Below are positions 8,632 to 17,966 of a stretch of DNA of 62,613 nucleotides, piece by piece. The first letter of the stretch is position 1, and every line of letters begins with the position of its first letter. The DNA is from JANXVV01 sp038230975 (lineage in GTDB: Bacteria > Planctomycetota > Phycisphaerae > Tepidisphaerales > Tepidisphaeraceae). The DNA is taken from NCBI GenBank assembly GCA_038230975.1, contig JBBRMF010000003.1, forward strand, positions 1 to 62,613, given 5' to 3'. The notes under the pieces are model-generated. The model ran no database searches, was not told where the DNA came from, and worked only from the letters and a program-made list of their open reading frames with translations. Made by a program: the position numbers and the translations under genes.

Positions 8632-9163
8632 GTGCGGCGGCTCCAGCAATAAATTGGTCTTCACTCCCCTACTATCGGTTGATACCGTTTGATTCTGGAC
8701 CCGTTCATGACCGATAAGGATGCCCGCTGCATTATCGGATCAGAGCCTTGGGGTGTCGAGGCGCGTTCTCAATGGGGTGCGTGACAGTTCCAGCGGTGTC
8801 CGATTTCTCCCTCTCCCGGTTCTCCGGGGGAGGGTCGGGGTGGAGGAAATCCGCTGGCCACCTCAATTTATCGACCAACACCCCCACCCTACCCGGGATT
8901 ACCGGGAGAGGGGATAATACCCGCCGATCTCGTCACGCACCCAATCAACGCATTGGCTTCTCGCCGGACACGGAATCAGACCTTTAATTTGAGTCATTGC
9001 GGCGCGCGAAAATTCATGTTTTAAGGCACGCCGTGCGCTTCGCTTTCCTCTGGAAAATCCGTTAAAATGCCAAGCTTCACCGCATCGCATGGCGGAGCAG
9101 TTTAACGTCACGTTTCTCGCGATTTATCGAGCCACGTGATTCACGGAAGAACGAGCGAAAATT
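8632..9163. other. gap before gyrA holding a composite palindrome
   Basis: No gene is supported. The palindrome at 8775-8942 fills the middle. The remaining 220 bp before gyrA should hold the gyrA promoter, but I see no clear -35/-10 pair. Confidence 0.5.
8775..8942. repeat. composite palindromic repeat (CCCTCTCCCGG type)
   Basis: The outer arms GGGTGCGTGAC (8775-8785) and its complement (8932-8942) enclose a second, longer, imperfect inverted repeat. In that inner repeat CCCTCTCCCGGT near 8809-8820 pairs with ACCGGGAGAGGG near 8900-8911. Inner GGGTGGGG-like segments also pair loosely. Nested palindromes of this kind are also seen at 39891-40076. Confidence 0.65.
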
Positions 9164-11800
9164 ATGGCCGAACTGGACCCCCCTGCAATGCCCCCCGCAG
9201 ATCGTATCGAAGACCTTCAGATCGAAACGGAATTGCAGGATTCTTATCTGACGTATGCCATGAGCACGATCATGGACCGGGCCCTGCCCGATGTCCGCGA
9301 TGGGCTTAAACCCTCCCAGCGACGCATTCTGGTCGCGATGAACGACCTGAACCTGCTGCCCGGCCGCAAGCCGCTGAAGTGCGCCAAGATCGCCGGTGAC
9401 ACCAGCGGAAACTATCACCCGCACGGCGATGCTGTCATCTACCCGGCACTGGTTCGCATGGCACAACATTGGAGTTTGCGCTATCCACTGCTGGATGGTC
9501 AGGGAAACTTCGGCTCAACCGATGGCGATCCCCCCGCAGCCATGCGATATACCGAAGCCCGCATGTCTCACCCGGCCGCCGAGCTGTTGGCGGACTTAAA
9601 GCTTGATACCGTCGACTTCCAACCCAACTACGACGAGCGTCCAGGTCTCGATGAACCAACCGTACTGCCCGGCAAGTTCCCCAATCTGCTGGTCAACGGT
9701 TCGACCGGCATTGCCGTCGGCATGGCCTGTAATCTGCTGCCGCACAATCTGCGCGAAATTTGCGATGCCATTATCTACACGATGGATCATCCGCAATGTG
9801 AGTTGAGTGAGTTACTGAATATCGTCCCCGGTCCGGATTTCCCAACCGCCGGGGTGATCTGCGGCCGCGACGGAATCGTCGAAGGTTATAAGACCGGCCG
9901 TGGCCGCCTGATGCTGCGGGCAAAGATCAAAACAGAGCAGGTAAAAGGCGCTAAAGAAGGTAAAGAAATCGTCGTCATTGAAGAGATTCCGTACAACGTC
10001 ATTCGCAAATCCATTGTTGAATCAGTGGCGGAAGCAGTGAAGAAAGGGCTTATCAATGACATCAGCGCCATCAACGATCACAGTGGCCGCGAACATGCCT
10101 GCCGGATCGTGATCGATTTGAAGCGTGATGGCGATGCCAATGTCGTCATCAATCAGCTCTACCAGTACACGCCCTGCCAAGTCACGGTGAGCATGATCAA
10201 TATCGCGCTGGTCAATCGCCAGCCGCGCACCATGGGGTTGAAGGAACTGATCCAGCATTTCATCGATCACCGCAAAGTGGTCATTACCCGGCGAACGCGC
10301 TTCTTGCTGAGAAAAGCCCAGCAGCGAGGGCACATTCTCGAAGGCCTGATCTTCGCGGTTTGCGATATCGATGAAGTCATCCGCCTGATCCGAACGAGCA
10401 AGACCCGGGAAGAGGCGATCCAGCGATTGCGACAAAAGGCGTTCCGCATTGCCGTCGATCATCCGTTTGCACCGCAGATTCCGGCCCGGTTGATGGCGCG
10501 GGCGACCGAAAATCCGATCATTCTGTCGCAAGCCCAGGCCGAGGCGATCGGTCGGCTCCAGTTGATTCAATTGGTGGGTCTGGAAATCGAACGGCTGGTC
10601 AACGAGTACACGCAAGTCGCTACCGAGATCGAAGGATACGAATACATCCTTGCGAACGATTCAGCCGTCATCGAAATCATCCGCACGGACCTGACCGAGA
10701 TTAAAGAAAAATATGGTGATGACCGTCGCACGCAAATCACCGGAGAAGCATCACACGTCAACATGGAAGATCTGATCGCCAAGGAAGAAGTGGTGGTCAC
10801 CGTCAGCCATGCCGGTTACGTGAAGCGACTGCCGATCGCGAGCTATCAAGCGCAAGGTCGCGGTGGGCGCGGCATCAAGGGAACCGAATCTCGCGAAGGG
10901 GATTTCGTCGAGCATTTGTTCGTTGCCAATACGCACGACTTCCTGCTGTTCTTCACCAATCAAGGGCGAGTCTATGAACGGCGCGTGTATGACGTTCCGG
11001 AAATGAGCCGCACCAGCCAGGGTCGATCCGTCGCCAACCTGCTGGCGTTTCAACCCAACGAAAAAGTCGCCAATGTGCTGGCGATTAAAGATTTCAACAA
11101 GGAAGAACAGTTCCTGTTGTTTGCCACAGCCAAGGGAACGGTCAAAAAGACGGCTCTCGTGGCGTACGGCAATATCCGCACGAACGGAATCATCGCCATC
11201 GGATTGGAAGAAGGCGATGAACTGATCGATGTCGCGGTCACTTCCGGCGGCGACCACATCATCCTTGGCACGAAGAGCGGATTGGCAATTCGTTTTGAAG
11301 AGATGGACGTTCGTGCCATGGGCCGCCCCGCTGGCGGTGTCACCGGCGCACGCTTCAAACGCGAAGGAGATGCGGTCGTGGCGATGCTGGTGGTTCCGGG
11401 TGGCGACAATACCGCACTGAAAGTGCTTACTGCCTGTGTGAACGGTTATGGCAAACGCACACCGCTCGGTGAATACCCCGTGAAAGGCCGAGGCACGCGC
11501 GGCGTCATCAACATCGATGCCACGGAACGCAACGGTGAAGTGGTCGGGATGAAGCTCGTTGCCGACTCCGATGAAGTGATGCTCATCACCGAAAAAGGCA
11601 TTCTGATTCGCACTCGAATCGGTGAGATTCGCGAGACCGGCCGCAACGCCGCCGGTGTCCGTATTATCAAGGTTGACGACGGTGACAAACTCGTTGCCAT
11701 GGCCAAGATCGATATCGACGAATCGGCAAAAAGCCAGCTAGGTGAAGTGATTGATGGCCCACCCGAAAGCACGCCCATCCCGGAAAGCACGCCCGAGTAA
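9164..11800 (+). CDS. gyrA: DNA gyrase subunit A
   Basis: GyrA is the breakage-reunion subunit of gyrase, which adds negative supercoils with GyrB. The 878-residue protein is full length. The winged-helix/tower part carries the catalytic tyrosine at Tyr129 (AAMRYTEARM), with HPHGD at 85-89. The C-terminal beta-pinwheel carries a GyrA-box QGRGGRG at 564-570, which separates it from ParC. In the quinolone-resistance region the positions matching E. coli Ser83 and Asp87 are Ala90 and Pro94, so neither usual quinolone contact residue is present. The last 25 residues are a Pro/Glu/Ser-rich tail (PESTPIPESTPE). gyrB is not in the window. A 13-bp stem follows the stop. Confidence 0.97.
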   Translation: MAELDPPAMPPADRIEDLQIETELQDSYLTYAMSTIMDRALPDVRDGLKPSQRRILVAMNDLNLLPGRKPLKCAKIAGDTSGNYHPHGDAVIYPALVRMAQHWSLRYPLLDGQGNFGSTDGDPPAAMRYTEARMSHPAAELLADLKLDTVDFQPNYDERPGLDEPTVLPGKFPNLLVNGSTGIAVGMACNLLPHNLREICDAIIYTMDHPQCELSELLNIVPGPDFPTAGVICGRDGIVEGYKTGRGRLMLRAKIKTEQVKGAKEGKEIVVIEEIPYNVIRKSIVESVAEAVKKGLINDISAINDHSGREHACRIVIDLKRDGDANVVINQLYQYTPCQVTVSMINIALVNRQPRTMGLKELIQHFIDHRKVVITRRTRFLLRKAQQRGHILEGLIFAVCDIDEVIRLIRTSKTREEAIQRLRQKAFRIAVDHPFAPQIPARLMARATENPIILSQAQAEAIGRLQLIQLVGLEIERLVNEYTQVATEIEGYEYILANDSAVIEIIRTDLTEIKEKYGDDRRTQITGEASHVNMEDLIAKEEVVVTVSHAGYVKRLPIASYQAQGRGGRGIKGTESREGDFVEHLFVANTHDFLLFFTNQGRVYERRVYDVPEMSRTSQGRSVANLLAFQPNEKVANVLAIKDFNKEEQFLLFATAKGTVKKTALVAYGNIRTNGIIAIGLEEGDELIDVAVTSGGDHIILGTKSGLAIRFEEMDVRAMGRPAGGVTGARFKREGDAVVAMLVVPGGDNTALKVLTACVNGYGKRTPLGEYPVKGRGTRGVINIDATERNGEVVGMKLVADSDEVMLITEKGILIRTRIGEIRETGRNAAGVRIIKVDDGDKLVAMAKIDIDESAKSQLGEVIDGPPESTPIPESTPE

Positions 11801-11810
11801 AAATGGATCT

Positions 11811-11837
11811 GGCAGGGTCACCTCAGGTGACCCTGCC
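11811..11837. terminator. 13-bp palindrome after gyrA, likely bidirectional terminator
   Basis: A 27-nt perfect palindrome with 13-bp arms (GGCAGGGTCACCT and its complement) around a single central base. It lies 10 nt after the gyrA stop and 28 nt from the stop of the convergent gene at 11865. There is no strong U-tract on either side, so it may act as a 3'-end stabiliser and not as a classical terminator. Confidence 0.6.
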
Positions 11838-11864
11838 GCATCATTTTGAATAAGGGGATTCACG

Positions 11865-12548
11865 TCAATTTTGATACTGAAGCACTTTCCCGCTGATGAA
11901 AAGGCGAATGGGCAGGCCCTGCGCATTTTCCCCCGCTAGCGGACAGGCCACATAATTCACACGACGTGACAAGACTTCATTATCCTCTGCCGCAGCATCC
12001 GTGCGCATGATGGAAAGAGTGAACCGCTGCAGCCGATACTTCCCTTCAAAATTCGGTCGAGGCTTATCGGCGGTTGGCGATTCATCTCCTTGGGATAGAA
12101 GCATGTGCTCGGTGAATGTGCCGTCAACGTGAAAAGTAATCGAGGGAAGTTCCGTTGACGCTTTATTAGGAGCGTTGGGTTTTAGATTTTCCGTCACGAG
12201 AACCCAGGTTCCGTTGAGCCATTGCCCGTCGGGAAAACCTTCCCGCTGCGAAGGGATCTGCCCCTGAACGACGACCACCTGCCGCATGGCCGCTTCTTGA
12301 TCCTGAGCACGGGCAGCGCCGTTTAACGCCAGCCCCTTGTGGCCACCGGGGAATTTGCCATCGACCGAATTGGGATTATCGACCGAGTGCGGGCCAGCGG
12401 CATCTAGGACCTGGCCGGGGATTGGCTTCGGAGGGGGTGTCGTTTTTGAAGATCGAAAATAGGAGCTGTCATCATTCTCGTATGGAAACAAGAACGCGCC
12501 GATGAACAACGCGGCGACCACTAGAAAAATGATTCCACGTTCTGACAT
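11865..12548 (-). CDS. membrane-anchored protein of unknown function
   Basis: A 227-residue protein with one N-terminal membrane segment (MSERGIIFLVVAALFIGAFLF) followed by a Pro/Lys-rich linker and a soluble domain of about 140 residues. That domain includes GTWVLVTENLKPNA and FHVDGTFTEHMLL, with a lipocalin- or copper-chaperone-like rhythm of strands. I do not recognise the family. The ATG at 12548 is preferred over a TTG two codons upstream. It is the last gene of the long minus-strand series that begins near 31.8 kb, and is convergent with gyrA. Whether it shares that transcript is unknown, since 136 bp separate it from the gene upstream. Confidence 0.55.
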   Translation of the reverse strand: MSERGIIFLVVAALFIGAFLFPYENDDSSYFRSSKTTPPPKPIPGQVLDAAGPHSVDNPNSVDGKFPGGHKGLALNGAARAQDQEAAMRQVVVVQGQIPSQREGFPDGQWLNGTWVLVTENLKPNAPNKASTELPSITFHVDGTFTEHMLLSQGDESPTADKPRPNFEGKYRLQRFTLSIMRTDAAAEDNEVLSRRVNYVACPLAGENAQGLPIRLFISGKVLQYQN

Positions 12549-12684
12549 TTTCAAGTCCGTCTCTTCGATGATCGTCGCAAACCGCCAACTGATGGATCAG
12601 TTTGGCCGACGCCGAATAATACCGAACGCATTCTTGAAATTAAAGCTCTCGCTCATTTATACATGATTGAGAATCGATGAAAAA

Positions 12685-14154
12685 TCAACGATCCACCGGT
12701 GCCGCCTCAGCATTGGCCGCAGGATTTCGATTTAGACTGTCCAATAACCGCTCGATTCGGTAGGTAATTTCCGGATCCTTTGCAGTTTTAAGTAACCCTT
12801 CGAGCTTCGGTCTCGCGGCAATACCCAGTTCAGTCAGTTGCTTTTGCGCGGACTCACGCGCGTCCCATTTTGGATCGCCAAGCTGAGTCACCAACGTTTC
12901 AATCTCCGTCGCGATGGCTGGATCGATATTGCGAACAATCACCAGCCCGACCCGCACTACTTTTCGCGGCGTGGGAACGATATCCAACGGCAGAAACTGA
13001 TCAAGCTGATCCGCATCGAGCCGATAGATCGCCGAAAGACGATTCGGTATCAGCGCGTGCTTTTCAAGAATTCTTACAATCAAATCAAAGTCAGTCGCCG
13101 GTAAACCAGACGCGGCCAGCTTTTGCTTCCAAGGTGCCAACACTTGCGAGGGTTCGGTCAATCCGGTCCCAACAAGCGCTACCGGAAACCCAGTCGGTTG
13201 AGTGGTGGGTTGGCTTACCGGTCGAGTCGTCGGTGATGACGCAGGTCGAGTGGACGCTTGAGCCACTGCAAGTTGCGTGGAAGGCTTTGGCAGTGCCGTT
13301 TGCAAAGTCGACGGCGATGCTGCGATTGCCGTTGTTGTTGCCGCCGTTGCCTTCGTGGACGGCAACGTGGACGGTTTACTTGCTGGGTTCGCAGCGTTCG
13401 TGGGGGGAACCTCCGCCACAATCGCGGTGTGCCATCCATCCGGTTGCTTTCGATAAAACGTCAAATCTTTGACAGGAACTTTATCGCTATTCGTCAGGAG
13501 ATAATGGAGATCTCCCTTGCCTGCCTGAACTCGAAGTGGAAATTTATAGCCAGGTTCAACATCGTAGAGCAGGAATTTTTCACCTTTCCCATCGCGAAGC
13601 AAGGACGGTGACGCCGCGCTGCGAAGTTCGCTCAACCAGCTCGATGCGCCCAATACATCCACAGTTTGCGGGGCATTCTCACCGACGATCAGATTCTGCC
13701 ATAACAGGCCGGTGGTTCGAGTTTGCGCTTTAGGCCAATGTCCCAGAAACTTGCCGCCCTTATTTTCCAGCAAGACATCGACTTTGTCTTTCCCGGAATT
13801 CCCTGAAAATCGAATCACCCCGATGGGTCCGGGTTCATTGCTTTTTTCCACCGGCGCGGCATTTCGTCGGCCCCCCACAAAATCCGGAAGCGTGGAATGA
13901 AACATCTCACTTGCATTGGTTTGCGGCTGATTTGGATCGCAGACAAAAATGACCCAGTCGTAAACTTCAAATGCGCCTTCGGCCGCCTTGGTCAATGTGG
14001 TAGGATCAGCCTGCGCGGATGACAAAAACACACCATAAAGTCCAACCAACAGGCCCACTACAGACATTCGGAATATGCTCCGAAACGGTGACGGCGAGCC
14101 AATCTCGATCGTCCATTTTTCAAATGCTCTATTTTGAATTTTCAACGTGACCAT
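12685..14154 (-). CDS. secreted protein with Thr/Pro linker and HEAT-like tail
   Basis: A 489-residue protein of unknown function. A hydrophobic segment at about residues 30-49 (MSVVGLLVGLYGVFLSSAQA) reads as a signal peptide. Either translation starts at Met30 (14067, GGAG ten bases upstream) or the first 29 residues extend it. A folded region with many Trp and Phe residues comes next (about 50-250). Then a low-complexity Thr/Pro/Ser linker (about 255-325), and a C-terminal alpha region ending in a HEAT-like pair (DPKWDARESAQKQLTELG). Its stop and start lie close to those of its neighbours, so it is part of the collinear envelope cluster. Confidence 0.6.
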   Translation of the reverse strand: MVTLKIQNRAFEKWTIEIGSPSPFRSIFRMSVVGLLVGLYGVFLSSAQADPTTLTKAAEGAFEVYDWVIFVCDPNQPQTNASEMFHSTLPDFVGGRRNAAPVEKSNEPGPIGVIRFSGNSGKDKVDVLLENKGGKFLGHWPKAQTRTTGLLWQNLIVGENAPQTVDVLGASSWLSELRSAASPSLLRDGKGEKFLLYDVEPGYKFPLRVQAGKGDLHYLLTNSDKVPVKDLTFYRKQPDGWHTAIVAEVPPTNAANPASKPSTLPSTKATAATTTAIAASPSTLQTALPKPSTQLAVAQASTRPASSPTTRPVSQPTTQPTGFPVALVGTGLTEPSQVLAPWKQKLAASGLPATDFDLIVRILEKHALIPNRLSAIYRLDADQLDQFLPLDIVPTPRKVVRVGLVIVRNIDPAIATEIETLVTQLGDPKWDARESAQKQLTELGIAARPKLEGLLKTAKDPEITYRIERLLDSLNRNPAANAEAAPVDR

Positions 14155-14184
14155 AGTAGTGATTCCATATTTTCCCCGGCGAAG

Positions 14185-15457
14185 CTACTTCGCACCTCGC
14201 AGCAGTCGAGCATTGGCCCACACGACACGGTCACCGGTATCTTCGTTCTTGCCGAAGTCGACTTCCAGGGTCAGTCGCTTTATGCCGGAAACCTTTACAG
14301 ACACGTCCGCCGGTTTGGCGTCACCGCGAGCATCCAGATTCTCATAAAGCACCTTGCCATCCCCGAGGACTCGCACGACGGCTTGCCCCAGCTTTCCTTC
14401 AGGCTGCTGAAAGCCTATTTTCGTTTTGAACTCTTCGTAAGTGCCAGCGATGTCATATGTGAGTACTGTGCGGGAGTGGACTGCAATTCCATTCGTGTAT
14501 TCACCGTCGGAAAGTTTGAGCGGACCACCAATCAGTGATTTGTCGATACGGTAGGTCAACATTCGATCAAAGTACGGCGTTTGCTCAACGGCCGTCGGCT
14601 TTAGCTCTGATAGATACATTAATCGCCCGTTCGTCGAAATGACGCGAGTGACATTTGCCAGAGGAACTTCCAGCGATGCCCCCCACGAGGTTTGCAGACC
14701 GACGATTCCGGTCGCGGCATCGAAGCGCTTCCACAGACCGGTGATTCGATCGCCATTACTCAGTTGAAAAGACTGGCGGAGGGAATGATCGCGCTTCGCA
14801 TCGTTGCTGCCGAGAATCACCCCGACCAGCTTGGCGAGATTAATTTTGCGTTCCTCAGCGTTGAATTTGAAGCGAAGCGAGTCCCCCGCAACGCCCAACG
14901 CCACACCACGCACGACGATGACTGCGTTATCCTTCACGACATAGGCAGCATCTTCCGGCCCGGGTTCCAGCGCGATTGCCTTGGCTTGCTTGACCTGTTC
15001 GGCAGTCCCTTTCCAGATCTCGTGCAGCATTTCGATCGGGATATCCAATCCACCATTTTCACCGAATGGAGTGCCGATGCGCAGTTGCTTCTCGGACCAC
15101 GCAAGCAACGGGCCGTTGAACGGTTCATCGCTTCCAAGGATGACGCGAACGCTCGCGACCAGCTCTGCAGGCGATGTGGTGGCGACGGGCTTGCTCGTGA
15201 GCTTGCCAGGTACCGATGCCACCGGCGCAATGCTGCCTTTCGGAGTCAATTGCACCAGATCTTCCAACGGAACTTTTGCGTTCGGCGACGTGAGAACAAG
15301 CCTGCCGTCTTCCAAACCCGTTAGTGTGCCGGTAACGATGGCTTCATCGACCTTCACGATCGATACCGCTTGACCGGCCGCCTTGGCTGATGGCGGATAG
15401 CCGAATTGCGAAAAAAAAACAGGCCGATAGAATGACGGCAATTCCCCGGAGCTTCAT
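14185..15457 (-). CDS. NPCBM-domain secreted protein, frameshifted at A9 run
   Basis: About 420 residues. The C-terminal third (about 280-418) matches the NPCBM carbohydrate-binding domain, with KPTAVEQTPYFDR, GIAVHSRTVLTYDI and GKNEDTGDRVVWANARLL. The long open frame itself has only a TTG at 15441 and no signal peptide. An ATG at 15457, nine bases after the upstream gene's stop and with GAGG in front, opens a signal-peptide-like start (MKLRGIAVILSACFF) in another frame. The two frames join if one base is lost from the run of nine A at 15411-15419, giving a signal peptide ending in SAKA. So either the read is off by one, or expression needs slippage. Carbohydrate binding at the cell surface is the likely role. 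Confidence 0.65.
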
Positions 15458-15465
15458 AAAATGCC

Positions 15466-16065
15466 TCATCGTGTCGACCGGGTGGCCGGGGTCGTGGGTT
15501 TGGGGTTCGACGAATCATCGCCGACTTTCTCCTGCGCAAGCCGTTGGTAGTAGCTCTGAAGCAGCGACTCGTACCCCGGTGGGAAACCTTCAGTCTTCGA
15601 CTGCAAAATCGCATCGCGCTGCTTCGCCGGAAGATTGTTGATATTGCGGGTGCCGCTCTTGGGATCTTTCAATTCTCCCATTCCGCCTGGACCTTTGGCG
15701 ATGATGGAATCCTGCATCGGTTTCGTCGGATTGTTACCCCCGCCGTTTCCATTCTTTGACTTCTGCTTCTCAATCATCGCAATGATTTCATCGAGCTTGC
15801 TGACCACCTGCTTCTGTTTTTCTTGAACAACTTGATCCGTTTTCAGATCCGCCAGGTCGCCCACGATATCCGTCATCTTGTTCGTGATGTCCGCCAGAGG
15901 ATCGTCGCCGTCGGAAGCGGGTTTCGGCTCCGGGGGCGGGACGAGTTTCAGCCGCAAACCGTGACGCAGTTGAACGGATGCTTCTGGAGACGATTCTTCA
16001 CCGTACATCGCGATCGATGCAAGGATCGTTATCAGGATTATGATTTTTCGCATGGGGTACTTCAT
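15466..16065 (-). CDS. small secreted protein of the MoxR-type cluster
   Basis: A 199-residue protein of unknown function. It has a short signal peptide (MRKIIILITILASIAMYG, starting at either 16065 or the Met at 16053) and a coiled-coil segment near 65-105 (VVQEKQKQVVSKLDEIIAMIEKQ). A Gly/Asn linker follows, then a conserved-looking end, LPAKQRDAILQS and GFPPGYESLLQSYYQRLAQE. That ending resembles the tail I recall on secreted proteins in planctomycete MoxR clusters. It is nine bases upstream of the NPCBM gene, so the two are co-transcribed. A role as a small periplasmic partner is inferred from context only. Confidence 0.55.
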   Translation of the reverse strand: MKYPMRKIIILITILASIAMYGEESSPEASVQLRHGLRLKLVPPPEPKPASDGDDPLADITNKMTDIVGDLADLKTDQVVQEKQKQVVSKLDEIIAMIEKQKSKNGNGGGNNPTKPMQDSIIAKGPGGMGELKDPKSGTRNINNLPAKQRDAILQSKTEGFPPGYESLLQSYYQRLAQEKVGDDSSNPKPTTPATRSTR

Positions 16066-16164
16066 GTTCTAAAATCTCTTTCGCTTCAACACCACGGCGA
16101 TCGATTTATTCAGAGCGATTTTCGAGTGAATGGATCATGAAAACCGCGTCATATTCGCCTCGGC

Positions 16165-16246
16165 TGCCGCAGGTCGGTGTACTCGCAGACCTGTGTCTGC
16201 CGGATGCCCAACAAGCACAGGTCTCGGAGTACCGCGACCTGTGGCA
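16165..16246. repeat. 31-bp imperfect inverted repeat
   Basis: The arms at 16165-16195 and 16216-16246 match with four or five mismatches (core GCAGGTCGGTGTACTC against CACAGGTCTCGGAGTAC on the other arm). The loop is 20 nt. It lies in the 257-bp gap between the coiled-coil gene and the small secreted protein gene, inside the presumed transcript. Confidence 0.65.
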
Positions 16247-16322
16247 CCCGATATCGCGACCTGATTTAAAAACTGCTTTCACTACGTTTGGCAACCGGCC
16301 CTCATCTTGGAGGCGAGCAACA

Positions 16323-17759
16323 TCAAAACGTCGGTGGTCGATCCGTTAACACCGCATCGAGCTTATCGAGCGTGTCGCGTACCGTCGCCTGATGATCGCG
16401 CGTTTCTCCAATTTGATCCTGCAATTCCCTGGGCAATTGCTTCAGGGCTGCTCGATGCGCGTCCAATTCCAGCGTCTCTTCATTCACCCGCGTTTGCAGC
16501 AGACGAATGGCCTTTAACTCGGCCAGCAATTTATTTTTGTCCCCTTTGCATCCCTTGCAACGTGACTGGCCGGGAGTCATGTTCGTGCTCTGCTTAAAAG
16601 TCTCGATCAAATCCGCGATGTCGCGCTCGATCTTTTTCTCGGCTAGAATCACTGTTTCATCCCCTTTGCCAACATTCAGATCCGATGTCACGTAGATGGC
16701 TCGTCTTTGAATATTGCGAAGCATCGGCGGAAGCGCGAAGCTGAATTCAGTATCTTCGATCAACTGCGCGGTGGTTTCGGCGAGATTGGCAATATGTGTT
16801 TCGGAGATCGACAACGCCTTGAGCCGAAGAATCGCCTCACGATTATTCTGGGCCAGACGCGAAGCAAGTGATTCGTTGGCCTCCCGGATCGCCGTCTGCT
16901 TTTCAAGCATCATCGCCAGGTTTTCCATGACCTGCTTTTTGACTTGGCTTTCGATCTCGGCAAGCATTTTCTGTCGTTCGGTTTCAAGTTGATCGCGCGC
17001 CTGCTGCAACGCCGCGGTCGCTTCATTCTGCTTGCCCTGCGCATCACCCGGCTTCCCGCCGCCCATCTTTCCTTCCGCCTGCGACATCGCGGCGGTGGCA
17101 TCTGAAAGCGCCGGCGACGCATTCGTCACCGGATCCCCCAGTGTTTTTACCGTTTCATGGACCGCTTCGGTGACCTGTCGATTTTGTTCCTGATCTTTTT
17201 TCGCCGCATCGATCGCCTTGACCGGCTGCGTCGCTGCAAGAGCCATCTGGCCGCTCTTGGCAGATTGCCGCTTTTCTTCCTTGATCGCCCCGTCCAATTT
17301 GGCGATTGCTGCCTGCAATTTCTTGATCCGCTCCAACGCCATCTGCAGATCCAGATCCGTTGACAGCAGCAACTCTTTCAACTTTTCCAATTTGATGATG
17401 ACATCCTGCGTATTCGTGGTGGCTCGCGTGAGGTTCTTTTGACCGAGCAAATCCAGAACTTCCTTCATCTCTTCCAGAATCAGTTCTTCGCGAGAACGCC
17501 GTAGGGCGAGGATCAGCTTTGCGGAATCGCCGGGCTCCGTAGCCTTGGTCGTCTCGGCGAGTCGGAACATTCGATCCTGCAGTTCCTGCATCTGAGCCTG
17601 AACATTTTTTTGCAGAAATTCAATTTGATCGGCCTCGCTGATCTTCGACAGCGGTTGCGATGCAGGCTTCGTGGCCGGCTGCGTTGCCGGACCGGCAGCG
17701 ATCGAAACACAAAGTAAAAGCAGAACGCCGATCTTAGAGCTGGAAGAGTTGAGCTTCAT
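16323..17759 (-). CDS. secreted coiled-coil protein with CxxC
   Basis: A 478-residue protein of unknown function. A signal peptide covers about residues 1-22 (MKLNSSSSKIGVLLLLCVSIAA), followed by a PAT/QPAT-type low-complexity stretch. Most of the rest is predicted alpha-helical coiled coil, with long Glu/Lys/Gln/Leu heptads at 50-200 and 240-360. Near residue 408 is RCKGCKGDKN, a CxxC that could form a disulfide or bind metal. Its position, two genes below the VWA/GAT membrane protein and next to the DUF4175-like gene, suggests a periplasmic scaffold in the same complex. That is inference. Confidence 0.6.
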   Translation of the reverse strand: MKLNSSSSKIGVLLLLCVSIAAGPATQPATKPASQPLSKISEADQIEFLQKNVQAQMQELQDRMFRLAETTKATEPGDSAKLILALRRSREELILEEMKEVLDLLGQKNLTRATTNTQDVIIKLEKLKELLLSTDLDLQMALERIKKLQAAIAKLDGAIKEEKRQSAKSGQMALAATQPVKAIDAAKKDQEQNRQVTEAVHETVKTLGDPVTNASPALSDATAAMSQAEGKMGGGKPGDAQGKQNEATAALQQARDQLETERQKMLAEIESQVKKQVMENLAMMLEKQTAIREANESLASRLAQNNREAILRLKALSISETHIANLAETTAQLIEDTEFSFALPPMLRNIQRRAIYVTSDLNVGKGDETVILAEKKIERDIADLIETFKQSTNMTPGQSRCKGCKGDKNKLLAELKAIRLLQTRVNEETLELDAHRAALKQLPRELQDQIGETRDHQATVRDTLDKLDAVLTDRPPTF

Positions 17760-17817
17760 AGTGAACCTCTTTAAGGTGCATTATCATACTCGGGAAGCGG
17801 GCGGAATCCTCTAGGAA

Positions 17818-17930
17818 AATCCGAATGACGAATCAATGACGAATGTCGAATTCACGAATGACGAATTTCAGAGAAGCGAATAGAATTTCTTCATCATTCG
17901 GAAATTCGTCATTGATTCGTCATTCGGATT
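17818..17930. repeat. RHSDFVIRHS-type inverted repeat
   Basis: The arms at 17818-17844 and 17904-17930 are a perfect 27-bp match, built of repeated ATGACGAAT units. More TCATTCGTCATT units follow to about 17946. The unit fills the gap between the coiled-coil gene and the DUF4175-like gene. In translation it gives the nonsense phrase FVIRHSDFVIRHS, which I recall from planctomycete genomes. Confidence 0.8.
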
Positions 17931-17966
17931 TCGTCATTCGTCATTCTCGTTTCTCCCATCAAACGA

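Noticed and set aside
17820..17950. tandem ATGACGAAT units as a CRISPR array
   Set aside because: Units are short, adjacent and without unique spacers of equal length; they form an inverted repeat.
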